Of a stretch of DNA of 64,000 nucleotides, positions 48,043 through 59,359 are shown one piece after another; the first letter of the stretch is position 1; every line of letters starts with the position of its first letter. Source of the stretch: Micropterus salmoides (Eukaryota; Chordata; Actinopteri; Centrarchiformes; Centrarchidae); contig NW_024041150.1 of NCBI RefSeq assembly GCF_014851395.1, positions 26,525,225-26,589,224 on the forward strand, read 5' to 3'. The notes beneath the pieces were generated by a model. It was not told the origin of the DNA. It was given only the letters and a program-made list of their open reading frames with translations, and searched no databases. The position numbers and the translations under genes are program-made.

Positions 48043-49163
48043 GATATACTTTAGATGCCCGTTAAACAGTGTCTTTTTTTCTTTGACATCTCTTAAACAT
48101 ATGTTAAAATGTTGTTAACATTATGGTTTGCAAATTGGCGTTAAAAAAATATAGCTTTAGAGCACAAATGAGTGTTCTTTTTCTTCTCCATGATACCGGT
48201 AAGGTTCTCTGCCTGTCTGAATCTTCATACTTTTTTATTTTTACATAGCTATTCAAGTCACTGTAAGCTCATAACAGGTGATGATTAGATCCCTCCTGAG
48301 CCCTCACAGCTTTGTCAGGCCAAAAGGCTTCACCTAATTCCTCTTGGCATTCATTCCACTTAGTCTCAACTCTTTGCTCCCAACTCTTGCTCTCTTTCTT
48401 TTACTCATTGGGGAGTTGTCAGACAAGGATAGCACCTCTCTGTGAAGAGAGAGAAAGAATGAGTGGGAGTGAGCGAGAGACTGACACAGCTGCTAGGATA
48501 AAGAGAAGGCACAGTGAAGCGTCGATTTACTTAATAACACTTTTTTTCCCTGATATTTCTCCCTGTGCCTTTAGAAAAAGTGCTGCCAGTTTGAACTTTT
48601 AAGATGACTGCTGTTCTTAAATCTCATTATCAAAGGTCTGTAAATTGAAAGGTATGCTCTCCATCTGGAGATGGTAGACGCTGTGTACTGCTGGGTGATG
48701 TAGCTCAGTCCAAATGATGTGGGCTGATTGTTGGTGGTTAAAAAAATTAATTAGTTAAAAATGGAACATATGTACACTATCCTCCACTGTTACACTACAA
48801 TGCTGTGAAACAACAGGAGCAAGCGAGTGACTGATTGCTAGTTCACATAACATCTGGATGGGTGAAGTCATTGAGACACACACATTTCATTTCACTATAT
48901 ATTGTATATATTGCCAGGTTGTCCTATTAAGCAAGGCAGGCAATTTTAAGGAATGTAAGACAATAAAGAAATACAAAAATATACCTAATTTCTGATCAAA
49001 CTGAAGTTGTCCTTTCAAAGTGTAGATGCAGATATTTATATCTAGTTTATTATGAAGCAGCTATAGAAAATGCATTCTATTTATTAACAGTGCAATGTAA
49101 AGTTTTCATTGCTATTATTCATTAACATTTGGGATAAGATATGGACATTTTGGCTCTGTTTTG
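48043..49163. other. Non-coding stretch, nothing recognised
   Basis: No coding region or repeat is identified. The 96-codon frame at 48312-48602 is not protein-like. Confidence 0.45.
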
Positions 49164-49560
49164 CAGAGGTGGGACAAAGTCATTGTTTTATAACAAGTGA
49201 GTCAAAAATCAAGTCCCAAGTCGAGACAGGCAAGTCCGAGTCAAGTCTCAAGTCAAGAGCAACACGTTCAAGTCGAGTCCTAAACTTTGAAGTCCTAAAG
49301 AAGTCATTATGTGTTCTTCACCTAATTTAACACCATTTCATATTTTAACAAGATTTAAACATTTAAAAAACTATATATTTTATTTTTATAAAGCAAAAAA
49401 GGCAGAGGTGCAGTTTTACACAACAAATGTATAATTTGAAGTGAAGTGTTGATGTGTTAAATATTGCAAGCAGTACAAATATGGTTGTTTCTGGTTCTTT
49501 GGCATCAAGTTAAAGAAATGTAAGGATGTTGATCACAAATGAACAACAAGATCCTGTCTT
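49164..49560 (+). mobile_element. AAGTC-rich non-autonomous DNA transposon, 5' part
   Basis: The segment starts CAGAGGTGGGACAAAGTCAT, a hAT-like terminus. It then holds a block of diverged CAAGTC and GAGTCAAGTC units (49200-49280). An AT-rich part with TTTAAACATTTAAAAAACTA and a CAAGTTAAAGAAATGTAAGG part follow in the order of a family I recall as dispersed across percomorph fish. The other end, which is again rich in AAGTC units, is missing, so the copy is truncated near 49560. No transposase is encoded. The 73-codon frame is a by-product of the repeats. Confidence 0.65.
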
Positions 49561-49795
49561 TTATTTTCATTCAGCTTCGTGCCATGTGATTAACAGCATT
49601 ATAAAGGCTAACCAAGTCATCAAGAAGAGCAACGCCTTGGGTAAGCTTAGCAATGCATACATAAGACAATCTAATTGTTGTGGCTTCCAAGCCCTATGGA
49701 AATATGCCAGTGCTTTAATTGTTTCATTTTCATAGGGTGAGTTGTTAGCCATACATCCTGGGGGCAAATTTAAGCCCTGCAGGAAGGGCACTGAC
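49561..49795. other. Candidate conserved non-coding element
   Basis: Repeat-free sequence with CATGTGATTAACAGCATTAT, GACAATCTAATTGTTGTGGC (an ACAAT/ATTGT inverted pair around a TAATT core) and GCTTTAATTGTTTCATTTTC. It directly abuts the truncation point of the preceding transposon. The inverted SOX-type pair is seen directly. A role as an enhancer is inference. Confidence 0.4.
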
Positions 49796-51419
49796 AGATT
49801 ATAGTCCCTGTTTTTTTAATATTTAAAATGGGTCACAACATGGTCACAACATGATGACCATGTTAAGCAACATACCTTCATTTTCAACATTTAAAGATCA
49901 AAAATATTTTGATTCTTTTAATAATTTTTTTCATATTTATTCAAAACAGGCTTTTATTTTGAAATTCAATGCCAAAATAAAAATCTTCACCTCTGTTCAT
50001 ATTGTAAACAAAGGTCACCGGGGATACACTGAAGCATAAGATAATGTTATTGCAAGATAAATGTTATAATGTGATCAAATAAGATGCTACATCCACTTAT
50101 TGTAACACTTACCCCCTTGGCTGCCCACGCACACAGCCCCTATGGACATTGTCAGTGTCTCTGTCACCAGTTGTATGCCCCCTAAATGTGTGTGCCTCCA
50201 TTCACTCATGCACGCACACAGACACATTATGGATGGCAGGGAAAATGCGGAGAGAGTCACCCTGTCCGCCATCACTGCAGGGCTTCTGGAAGAGTGGACA
50301 CCAATTACAGCCAACCAGACCAAGCCAAACACTGCTTCAGTCCACAAGCCGACCCTCCATCCGGCTGCCGCAACCCCCGACACCCCTTTCTCTCTGCCTG
50401 GCTCTGTTGCGTTCCCTTTGGTCATAGCTGTATGATGGCCAGCCATGTGTTACAAATGGGATAAACTGCAGCGGTTGGGTGATGTGCGTGTGGGTGGATG
50501 TGAGTGGGTAGCCATGGCAGCCAGCAGCCAGGGCATGGGAGAGAGGGAAGGAAGGTTGGGGTTGTGGGTGTGAGAGGAAAATGGGTACAATTTCATGTGT
50601 GTTTGTGTGTGTGAGAGGGAGAGAGAGCCTGCCTGTGTGTATATCTGCTTGCATATGTGCATTTTGGTTTGGCATGTAGAAGTAGCTGCTTAACAGTTTC
50701 AAAATATGACTGCAGAATAAACACTGGATACCCTAACCATACCTACACAGGGGGAAAAAACAAAAACCGTGAAGCTCTGGTCTCTGATGTACCTCACGTG
50801 CTTATCAGCCATGTTTGTTTATCCACAAGGTTTCTTTATTTCCGTGGTCCCAACACACTTGGCAGGTGGAGGGGGTTAAAATGAGTTGTGGTGGTGCGCG
50901 GTGCTGTGCAGCTCTGCCGGTCTCTGCCTTGGAAGCACATGGAGGATCTGCAGGCGCACTGGGCCACCATATTGACCTGGCACTGACTGACACATGTCGG
51001 GAGAGGGAGGTGTGAGGAAGAGGGGAGGAGAGGTCACCGATTTGCTCGTCTCTGTCATCAAACACTCCCCGTGGCCCTTCACCGCCGGATAGACGGGAAA
51101 CATCTGTTACAATGCCCCCTCCCAACCCTACCCCCTGAGGGCACGGCCAGCTTGAATGCCTGCCACTGCCGCACACAGTACCGCCTGTCCAAACCTGGAG
51201 AACAAACCAAAAACAAACATTACCGACCCCAGCACACTGTTGCTCACCCACTGGACAACTCATCCTGTAAAAAACAGGCTTATGTACCATTTACCACACC
51301 TGACCATTCAAATGATTGATGTGCAAACTATACGAGTCACGTCTGATGTGTACATCTGTTCAAAATGTTTCATCATGTTTATGACACAAGAAAAGGGCTG
51401 TAAACTAGTATGAACTTGA
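49796..51419. other. Non-coding stretch, locally GC-richer
   Basis: 50150-50450 and 50850-51300 are richer in GC than the surroundings and give overlapping frames of 119-161 codons on both strands. None has a recognisable domain or a consistent codon pattern, so I do not call a gene. Part of it could be conserved non-coding DNA. Confidence 0.4.
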
Positions 51420-51900
51420 AACGCCAAATGGAGTCATTCAAGCACAAGAGCAGCATGATGAGATCTTGATCTAAATCCATTTGGATCTTTCATCATTTTG
51501 TTGTGATTAAAAATCCCTCCCCAAACACCTTCTCAGATTCACGCAGGGACTCCATCAAACAATTGGACTGGAATGGAGCGCCTGATGTTGGAATGGGGTC
51601 GACTGGGAGGATTGATCTGCTTCGCAGCGTTGACAGCTTGCTCATTTCTAGAAAGTGATTCAACTATGGATGCGGGGCTCTAATTAAGCCATCCATCAAG
51701 CTGCAGCCGATATTCTGCAGGAGAGTTGAAGCTAAAAAGGGCCGATTGAAGCAAAAATTCTCATCTCCATACATGCTGTTTATGTCAGACAGCACTGCTG
51801 GGAGATTAAACCACAACAAAAAATCCAATGTTTTGCATTCACAGCAGGAAAGGTCCTGCATTGGTTTTCTATTAGCCATCTGAAATGTGTGTTTATGTGC
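51420..51900. other. Candidate conserved non-coding element
   Basis: About 480 bp of compact repeat-free sequence, including CAAACAATTGGACTGGAATG, GGGCTCTAATTAAGCCATCC, AAGCTGCAGCCGATATTCTG and GGAGATTAAACCACAACAAA (RUNX-like ACCACA). It has few homopolymers, varied words and no open frame of note, among AT-rich flanks. This is one of the better CNE candidates. Confidence 0.45.
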
Positions 51901-51939
51901 ACCCTTGTGCCTAATTGTGTACTTATATCAGCCACATAC

Positions 51940-52040
51940 ACATTTACATTTACACTTGGCATTTAGCTGACGCTGTTATCTTGCAGGTAGGGGTTCAACA
52001 TCTCACTCAGCAACCATTTGACAAGCCAAACAGGCCCTTG
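51940..52040 (-). repeat. SINE tail fragment, minus strand
   Basis: Read on the minus strand the segment gives GAACCCCTACCTGCAAGATA, ACAGCGTCAGCTAAATGCC and a closing run of GTAAAT units. This is the body end and tail of the tRNA-derived SINE better preserved at 54256-54440 (AGCGTCAGCTAAATGAAT, then ATGTAAATGTA). The tRNA head is absent. Confidence 0.6.
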
Positions 52041-52254
52041 GTGGCTACACATTTTAGGTTGTGAGGATCAAGCCTGCAGTATAGGTTAAGATGAGAGCTT
52101 CAAAGCTGTACAGACTGCCCAGGCATGAGAACTAGGATTGCATGAGGAGGAAGTTTATTAAAAGCATAGATTTAATAACTTCCTGCAAGCAGCTTGTCTG
52201 TATTTTAGTTTTTTTGTTTTTTACCCGTCCGAGCAGTAGGGCTCTACAATTGGA

Positions 52255-53139
52255 GGTACATGACTGAAATATCTCAACAAGTACAGGATGGATTGTCATG
52301 AAATTTAGTACAGGTGTCCATAGCTCCCAGTGGAATCCCACTGTGTTGGTGATCCCCTGACCTTTACTCTAGCGCCACCAGTAGTTAAAATTTGCATGTA
52401 TCATGAAATATCTCAACGTCTACTAAAAGCATTATTACACTATTTTGTTCATTATGCCAATTATTGCGGCACATAACTAGTGTAATAATTTTACCTAATT
52501 TTCCTTCTTTAATGAAAATATTCAGTTTCAGCGGTATGCCACCATGGATGCTCAATGCCAGTTTGTTGGTGCACCACTTTGGTCTTTGGTCTAGACGAAA
52601 ATATCAGCACAACTTTTAGATTGATTGCCATGACATTTTGTACAAACATCAGTGGTCCCAGAGGATAAATCCGCCTGACTTCCTCTAGTGCCACCAACAG
52701 GTCAAATATTTCACTTATGCAGTTACATTTCTCATCATTTACTAAATTTGGTACAGGTATCCATGGTCCCCAGATGATGAATCCTTATGACTGTGGTGAT
52801 CCCCTGATACTGACTTTTCCTCTACACATGTGTGGTTTTGGTCTCCATGACTGGAGGGATTGCATTTACGTTTACGGTCCCTTAACCTTTCATTCAGCAC
52901 TGAACACAAAGTACAGCTGAGACCAATGTGAAAGTCATTACTTGCTAAAACTAATGACATTTACATTAGCCTCAGCTGTACTTTATGTTCAGTGCTAATG
53001 TGCAATTGTTAGCATGCTAACACACTAAATTAAGATTGTTATCATGGCTAAGATTAAACTAGCTTAGCATAAAAATGTAGTATTGTCATTGTAGGCATGT
53101 TTGCATGCTGACATTAGCATTTAGCTAAAAGCACCAGCT
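52255..53139 (+). repeat. Composite dispersed repeat, left part
   Basis: Diverged units related to those at 4936-5525 come first (GAAATATCTCAACAAGTACA, GATTGTCATGAAATTTAGTA, GGTGATCCCCTGACCTTTAC; then a second block from 52535). From about 52890 follows a different part with GAACACAAAGTACAGCTGAG, TGTTAGCATGCTAACACACT and AGCATTTAGCTAAAAGCACC. Both parts occur together in a repeat I recall from fish. The continuation is interrupted by a hAT insertion and resumes at 54864. Confidence 0.75.
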
Positions 53140-53384
53140 CTCTACAGCAACGGCGTCACCAGGTAATTTTCCCGGGGCTTTAGCCCCGGATGTTTTGACT
53201 GTAGCCCCAAATGTAACAACAGTAACAAAAGTATTTTCCATGTTAATATGCAATAATCTTCATGACACAGCCTCTCTCGCAGGTCTTCAAAGAGTGGAGG
53301 CTACTCACAATAACTGATACATTTTGTTTGAAGTTCACGTAATGTGACCCCCCACCTCCACCGTTACTCAGACTGCCTGCATTT

Positions 53385-53406
53385 AGAGAGAGAGAGAGAG
53401 AGAGAG
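53385..53406 (+). repeat. AG microsatellite
   Basis: A perfect AG run of eleven units within the hAT element. Confidence 0.9.
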
Positions 53407-54255
53407 CAAGCGCGTTGCTCACACTTCTGTCTCACTTCTGAATTGCAAAATTGTTATCAGTACATTTAAATATAAATGTTGTCGGTCAGTGTCAGTGTCA
53501 CAAACGGCTACCTATCGCCACACAGTAGTGCTGTCTCTGTCCCCATCGCTGTGAGACACTACTGTTTTACTGTCTCCAGGATGTTTCATTCCCTCTAAAG
53601 CGGCTGTGAGCTGCACTTTATGAGAAGTGCTGAAGTTAACATTTGTGTGGAATTGTGGTGATGTTGCTGTCTGATCAGTGTTTTAAGTTTCGGTTTTCTT
53701 CCTCTGATGAAGATCAGTGCGCTCATCTCATTGAGTAGGCTACAGTCCCAGACAGGCTCTGTGTCTGTCAGACGGTCTAAAGGGGGTAGCCTCAGGGGTG
53801 GACTGTAATCTGTAATAGGCTACCGGCTGACGAACCTTTAGGGCCGGTGTTACGTAAATTATTTAGGCTATTTATATAGGCCTAACTGCTTTTTAAAAAA
53901 TGGGCCAACGAACGGCCCATAAGCCTATACTGACATTGGGCTGGCCCAATCCCATTTCTTACTAGCCCCCACTCCCTCCCCCTCTGCTCAAGCTGTTTCT
54001 TGTGTTGTGGGCCAAAACAAATTGCCAAATGCGCGATAATAACCGAAATGTTTGGTACTATAGCTGTAGTAGCTTCAACATCAGCTGCATAGCCTACCCT
54101 GCATAGAGCAGGCACTTGAAGGAGTAAAGGAGAGCCTTGGCCACTGAAAAATAGCTTGAACATTTCATCAATATTTCTTTTTAAACTAAATTCAAATTAA
54201 TTAAGCTAATTTATCATTAAAGGTGAAAAGGTGCCACATGCACAAAGACTTTAGG

Positions 54256-54440
54256 CTACTTCAGGCATGCCAGCCTTTGGTCTGGGTTCGATTCCCACTG
54301 TAAGACATCCACCATTGTGTCCCTGAGCAAGACACTTAAACCCTAGTTGCTCCAGAGGCGTGCGACCTCTGACATGTATAGCAATTGTAAGTCGCTTTGG
54401 TTAAAAGCGTCAGCTAAATGAATATATGTAAATGTAGACT
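54256..54440 (+). repeat. tRNA-derived SINE, head truncated, nested in the hAT
   Basis: A perfect RNA polymerase III B box, GGTTCGATTCC, lies at 54285-54295. The body follows with CCCTGAGCAAGACACTTAAA and GTTGCTCCAGAGGCGTGCGA. The tail is AAGTCGCTTTGGTTAAAAGC, then GTCAGCTAAATGAATATATG with a TGTAAA iteration, the tail shared with a partner LINE. The A box is not recognisable upstream, so the head is cut or mutated and the copy is unlikely to be transcribed. Flanking direct repeats are not clear. Confidence 0.75.
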
Positions 54441-54863
54441 CAGCTGGGATTAAATTAAATGAGAAAAGTTGATCTACAGGAGAAACATACCTGACATCAA
54501 TACAGAATGCCTGACAGCCTTTCTGCATTATATTACACTAAATTATTTTATTTTGAATTGTCACCTCAGACATTTCCTCAATAAATTGGTGAAATCCCCA
54601 GAATGCTAGAAATTAAATGTTTAAAGCCCAAATTTTTCAGGGGGAGGATCCCCAGACCCTCCCTAGTTAATATTATCAGTGTTAATTATTATCAGAAAAT
54701 GAGAGATGTTAGAGTTACTGTGTAGAGGTCATTTACTGTTGCTTTACAGACGTACTTTTGGGTAGGCGGCGGTGGGGTTGAAAACAGGTGAAAACATGAA
54801 AGATTTCTGGGCTGGGCTAAGCCCCCAATGTTTCAAGAGCCTGGAAACACCCTTGCTCTACAG

Positions 54864-54905
54864 GCTCACAGAGCTGCTAGCATGGCTATAGACTCTTAGT
54901 CTTAT
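54864..54905 (+). repeat. Composite dispersed repeat, right part
   Basis: GCTCACAGAGCTGCTAGCAT and GGCTATAGACTCTTAGTCTT continue the repeat broken at 53139. The order matches intact copies as I recall them. The hAT lies exactly between. Confidence 0.7.
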
Positions 54906-55337
54906 TATACACATACTTGTTAGGTCATGCACTCATACACTATACACATGTACATAAATAAACACTAAACCAGAATCCGATGAGTAATTCTTGGATTCTG
55001 CTAAATAAATATTCAGTATGTGTGAACATTTGTGTCTTCATCTTACAAAATTCATTGTGATTCATAGTGCATAGGAATCCACACAAGGCAATACCCACTT
55101 TTATTAACATGAGAGCTTTCCCCACACAACATCTATTACCATTTAGGTCCTCCTCTGCCTCCCTATCGCGCCCTCTCTCCTCAGCTAAACCTGTTTTATA
55201 TTTATGATGCTGATGATGACTTTTAGTGGTAATCTGTTATACTTCCCACGGTTTATGACTATGTATTTTGCTGATGTAGGTGTCTGACAATTTATGATGG
55301 GGCACAAATGACTCTTGAAAAAGGCGGCAACACACTG
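54906..55337. other. Non-coding stretch, nothing recognised
   Basis: AT-rich DNA of about 430 bp with no coding region and no repeat that I can name. Confidence 0.45.
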
Positions 55338-55412
55338 TGTTAATGCTCCCAAAAAAAAAAAAAAAAAACTTTATTAAGCCCAGCTACGACATTACGTCTT
55401 CATCAGGTGAGA
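55338..55412 (-). repeat. Retroposon 3' tail-like fragment with homopolymer
   Basis: On the minus strand CCTGATGAAGACGTAATGTC is followed by GGCTTAATAAAG and then T18 (plus-strand A18 at 55351-55368). A GATGAAGACG part shortly before AATAAA is a layout I recall from the 3' ends of fish retroposons. The copy is too short to classify. Confidence 0.45.
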
Positions 55413-57810
55413 TGAAATTATATTAATGCAATACCAGTGGTGGTGTTGCATGGCTGTGAATAGGAACAGACCAATTATTGAAATTTACTAAGAGTCAAAC
55501 AGTTAACAATTCAAAGAAAAAGTACCTTCAGTAAATAAATAATTTAAAAGGAAATTATTTTGCTACGAAGTATCTGCTTGACTGACCAGTGTGATGGCCC
55601 GTGCTCAACCCGTAAGCTCTTGATCAAGCAACCAAGATGCTAGCCTTAGGCAAAGCTCACTGATTTTTTTTTTCAAATGTTTTATAAAAATGGCTGCCAA
55701 TGCAAAGATCTTTAATCATAACATTTGAGATTGAAGTTAGCAGAAAATCACTGTGTTTACACAACGTACATAAAAACCCCAACAAAAGCAGTGTACAGCT
55801 CCTCGATTTTCTTCTCCCTTCGTCTGCAAAGAATGGGATTCAAAAAATAGAGAAAATTAAAACAGGGATCATGATTTGCATCTTAACTCAGTTCCTATTT
55901 CGCTGTGAATAGTGAGCCAAATCAGCCTTTATACTAATTGGTAAATGACAAATTAGACTTTGCCAATACGTAATTGAAATGCTGGGCTAAATGCACCCAC
56001 GCTGTTGCTGCCGTGCTGTTGTGAGAGTAATTACCAAACTAGTCCACAAATGTACAGAGGGGGTAAGAATTATCATTTGTCTTCATTGCTGGAGTTGTGG
56101 GGATATTGCTCTTGGGGTCAAATTAATTCATACTGGCTATCCATGTGGTTAAAGAATGGATTGTTACACTTGAATACTGATGAAAACCACTGTTTTTCAT
56201 TTATTTCAGCCAATGTTCAAACAATTAATTGTTTAACCCATAACTAGGAAGTTGAAGCTGAAAAAAAAAAAACCTCATATCTATTTTGTGGTGGTTTTGT
56301 GGTGAAACTGTGATAAGAGATGGTTCATACTCACTCAACCTGTTTGCCAGGTTCTTGTTGACAATGCCAGTGCGGTCTAATTTCATCACCTCAGTAAATA
56401 ATACATTTACTTTGGAGTATTGCACAGGCCTGAAATTTCAATCTGAGCCTGACCTGCACCTGACAGCTATCAAAGAAATTCAGCCCAAAGACAATATTTT
56501 AACATTGTTCTTGTCTTATACACACACATAACTACACATACAGTATCCACTGCATGTTGTCCTGTACTGTTCAGCTGCATTAGTTTATAAGATCAACTCT
56601 AACATTATACCCCAACATGTACATTCTCTCTCACACACACACAATTTCTTTCCCATTCCCCTGACATATAAATATGCCTTTAAGGTCTGACATTGTTCCT
56701 AAGTTCCAAATTAAATTGAAAAAGTCTCAGGCACTCATAGATTATAGATGGTCTGAACTTTAAAGCATTTGTCTTTTATTTCTCTTTGTACTTCCTAGAA
56801 CATATAATAAATCTCCAGATGATAAAATATGGCATACTAATCTTGGTCTATTTCCATCTTCCACTTGAGAACTAAAGGGATTTTGAGTCACAGATAATGT
56901 TCCTTTCTATCTCCCCTGTTCATCCCTAACCTTTTGTGTTTCTCGGGGGTAGCTATTGTGTGGAATATGCGCAGGCCATTTAAGGACAAAAGAAGCAGCC
57001 TCTACATGCAGCCCCTGCTGTACTTAAGCTAAAAAGATACTGCAAGTAGAAATCAGTTTTGCACAGTATTGTGAACATTTAATAATTTCAGTGATTTCTC
57101 TTTTTCTCACTCCTTGTCCTGTTCAAGGTACTGGTCAAGGGTTTTCTTGAAGGCATAGTTTTTTTTTTCATTGACAGACTTCAAACCCAGTGTTTTAGTT
57201 TATTTCTACTGCTTATATATAGTGGAAGCATTTACACTGCTTTATCTTGTTCGGGAAGTAGACCTTGATGCTGCATTCTTGAAATATTTCAGGTCAAACT
57301 TGTGTATTATTAAAAGGCTCTGCATGGGAATTATTACAATTTGTTAGAAATTTTCATGGTGTATTCCATGTGACATTTTAACTTCTTTTCACAAATGTCA
57401 AAAACATTTTCATAAATTGATTTCCATTTAAGCCCCAACAGTGTCTTGAGGCTTGTCATTGCAAGTTGATTTGGATTACCCTGATGTCAACTCGTCAGGA
57501 TTAGCCATTGTTCTATTTCCCAATGTCAACACGCATTTACAGTCCAGAAAGGCATCACTTTTAGTCCCCCAAACTGGATAAGAAAATATATTGTAATTGA
57601 ACAACACCTATGAGTGTTTTCTGATGTGATTGTCAACAGAAAATCTGATGCTGTGGGGATTTTGTGGCTCTACAACAACGTCACACTACTTCCTCAATTG
57701 CCAGACAGACACGAGTCATTATTACAAAGGCAGCTCTTTGCTACTTAGTTACTTTGCACAACAAAGATGATATATGCTTTGTATTCATAAGTTACTCACA
57801 TAGACCTCCT
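55413..57810. other. Non-coding stretch, no gene seen
   Basis: No coding signal. One CNE-like segment is listed separately. An A-rich run lies at 56259-56272. About 56940-57030 is compact and could be a short conserved segment. Confidence 0.45.
55915..56250. other. Candidate conserved non-coding element
   Basis: Repeat-free sequence with several homeodomain-type cores: ACTAATTGGTAAATGAC, CAAATTAGAC, CGTAATTGAAATGCTGGGC, GAGAGTAATTACCAAAC, GGTCAAATTAATTCATACTG and AACAATTAATTGTTTAACC. The last contains a perfect palindrome (ACAATTAATTGT). It is one of the better CNE candidates. Conservation is untested. Confidence 0.45.
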
Positions 57811-58784
57811 TGGCTCTACAGGACGCAGAGCGGAGCGGGTAGAGTTCAAAAAGGTTTATTGTGGCAAACAAAAGGCAAGCACACTTACTGGCAGAGTGGC
57901 TGAGATATATCCAAAGAATAAACAATCCAAATGAAAAAGGTAATCCAAACGGATACAGATCCTAACAGATGCAAAACACAAGAACATACACTAACTGGAA
58001 CTCAAGGTACTTAGCGGACAAGCAGGCAGAGGAATTACTGAGGTAACAGATATAACACAGGTTACTGAACACAGGCCATATCAAAATAAGATGTAACAGA
58101 TCAGAATGATAAAAATAACAAACTAACTCAGACACAAGCAGACAAGGGCAAAACAACACAGAAGTTTACAGACCAGAAATAAACACTAAGGCATGAACTA
58201 AGGCACAGGACTGGGAACTAAGATAAGAGACAGATACTAAGTAACTTAAAGATGCCGATGAATAACAATAATAAAGGCTACACAGAGACTCAAGCAGAAT
58301 GATCAAAATCAGATTAATTAATAAAACTGGCAGAGAACATAAATAGACACCTAGCTAACAGACTCAAGCTTGATGGTACAGAAACTAATAACATGAGACT
58401 GGAACAGGACTGAAATCAGGAAAATACCAAAACACCACTAAAACCCCAGCTGACAGATAATAACCAGATAAACAATAACGTCATGTAGAGGACGCACACT
58501 AAAGGTAGCAAGCAAACTAAAAACTAAATCTAACTAAAACTAACAGCACAGGGAAAGGGATTCTAACTAATAAGACAGGGTGGCTAAGGGAGACAAGATA
58601 ACAGAACAACACAGACCACAAAGACTGGTTACAAGACCACAGACTATATAACAGATACCCAACTGATAAATTAACAAACTAAATGGAGCAGATGACTGGA
58701 CTAACATGCAGATACAAAACCAAACCCTCAAATCCCCATCAGTCAAAACCCCAAAAACACAGCACTCAGGAGAGGATCGTGACA
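57811..58784 (-). mobile_element. Probable solo LTR, about 974 bp
   Basis: Read on the minus strand it begins TGTCACGATCCTCTCCTGAG, a start I recall from Gypsy-type LTRs in fish. It ends CTCTGCGTCCTGTAGAGCCA, so the ends are TG...CA. A polyadenylation signal AATAAA (complement of 57855-57860) lies about 45 bp before the minus-strand 3' end. The interior is A-rich and iterative on the plus strand (ACAGAT, AACTAA, CAGACA words) and codes for nothing. Flanking 5-mers (CTCCT and TCTTG) do not match, so the exact ends or a target duplication are not proven. No internal retroelement genes adjoin. Confidence 0.65.
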
Positions 58785-59359
58785 TCTTGTCCCTTCCCTC
58801 TACGCCTTTCTGGCAAGTGGGGCTGCGTGTTCGTAACTTTCCATTTTGGTTCCTATGAGAGAACAGAAGAGTTCGCTCTGTAGGTACGTTTTAATCCTCA
58901 GTTTTGGGATAGACTCATCCCTTGATGTACCAAGATAGGTGCAAGCCCGGTGGATTTAAAAGCTTTTATGTTTGTGCTGAAATTAACATGCTTTCACTAG
59001 GCAGTAAATAGTAGTAAGAAGTAACCTTTTAAATCACCTTGGTAGAGTGCTCAGTGGTCGATGACTGTCCTTTTTAATGATTCAATAAGTTCTTTTGATA
59101 CTTTTTGTATGTAAAAATGAGCCCAAGTGTACACCATCACCCGCAATCAAGCGCGGCAGTTTGGAACAGCTCTAAATCAGCTGTTTGGCTACTGCTACTT
59201 CACCTCAAGCATACTCCTGGCTTAAGGCCTCTTATTTCTTCCATCGCATCACTCTTTCATTTCTATCCATCCATCTGGGTGTGCACAATGCAGCAGGGAT
59301 CATGGATCTTTCTCCCATTAGTGAATTTTACTAGTCTGTGGACTTCATACATGCTCAGA

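Larger units (their letters stand above)
53148..54855. mobile_element. Non-autonomous hAT element, 1,708 bp, with 8-bp target duplication
   Basis: The element starts CAACGGCGTCACCAGG, and the minus-strand reading of its other end starts CAAGGGTGTTTCCAGG, which agree at 12 of 16 positions. It is flanked by the perfect 8-mer CTCTACAG (53140-53147 and 54856-54863), the duplication size of hAT transposons. Subterminal sequences rich in GGGGCTTTAGCCCC and GGGCTAAGCCCCC occur at both ends. The interior has an AG microsatellite (53385-53406) and a SINE (54256-54440) but no transposase. Excising it with one CTCTACAG rejoins the composite repeat. Confidence 0.85.

Noticed and set aside
50805..51290. 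161-codon minus-strand frame in a GC-richer block
   Set aside because: Several overlapping frames exist on both strands and none has a domain or a consistent signal. A non-coding reading is simpler.
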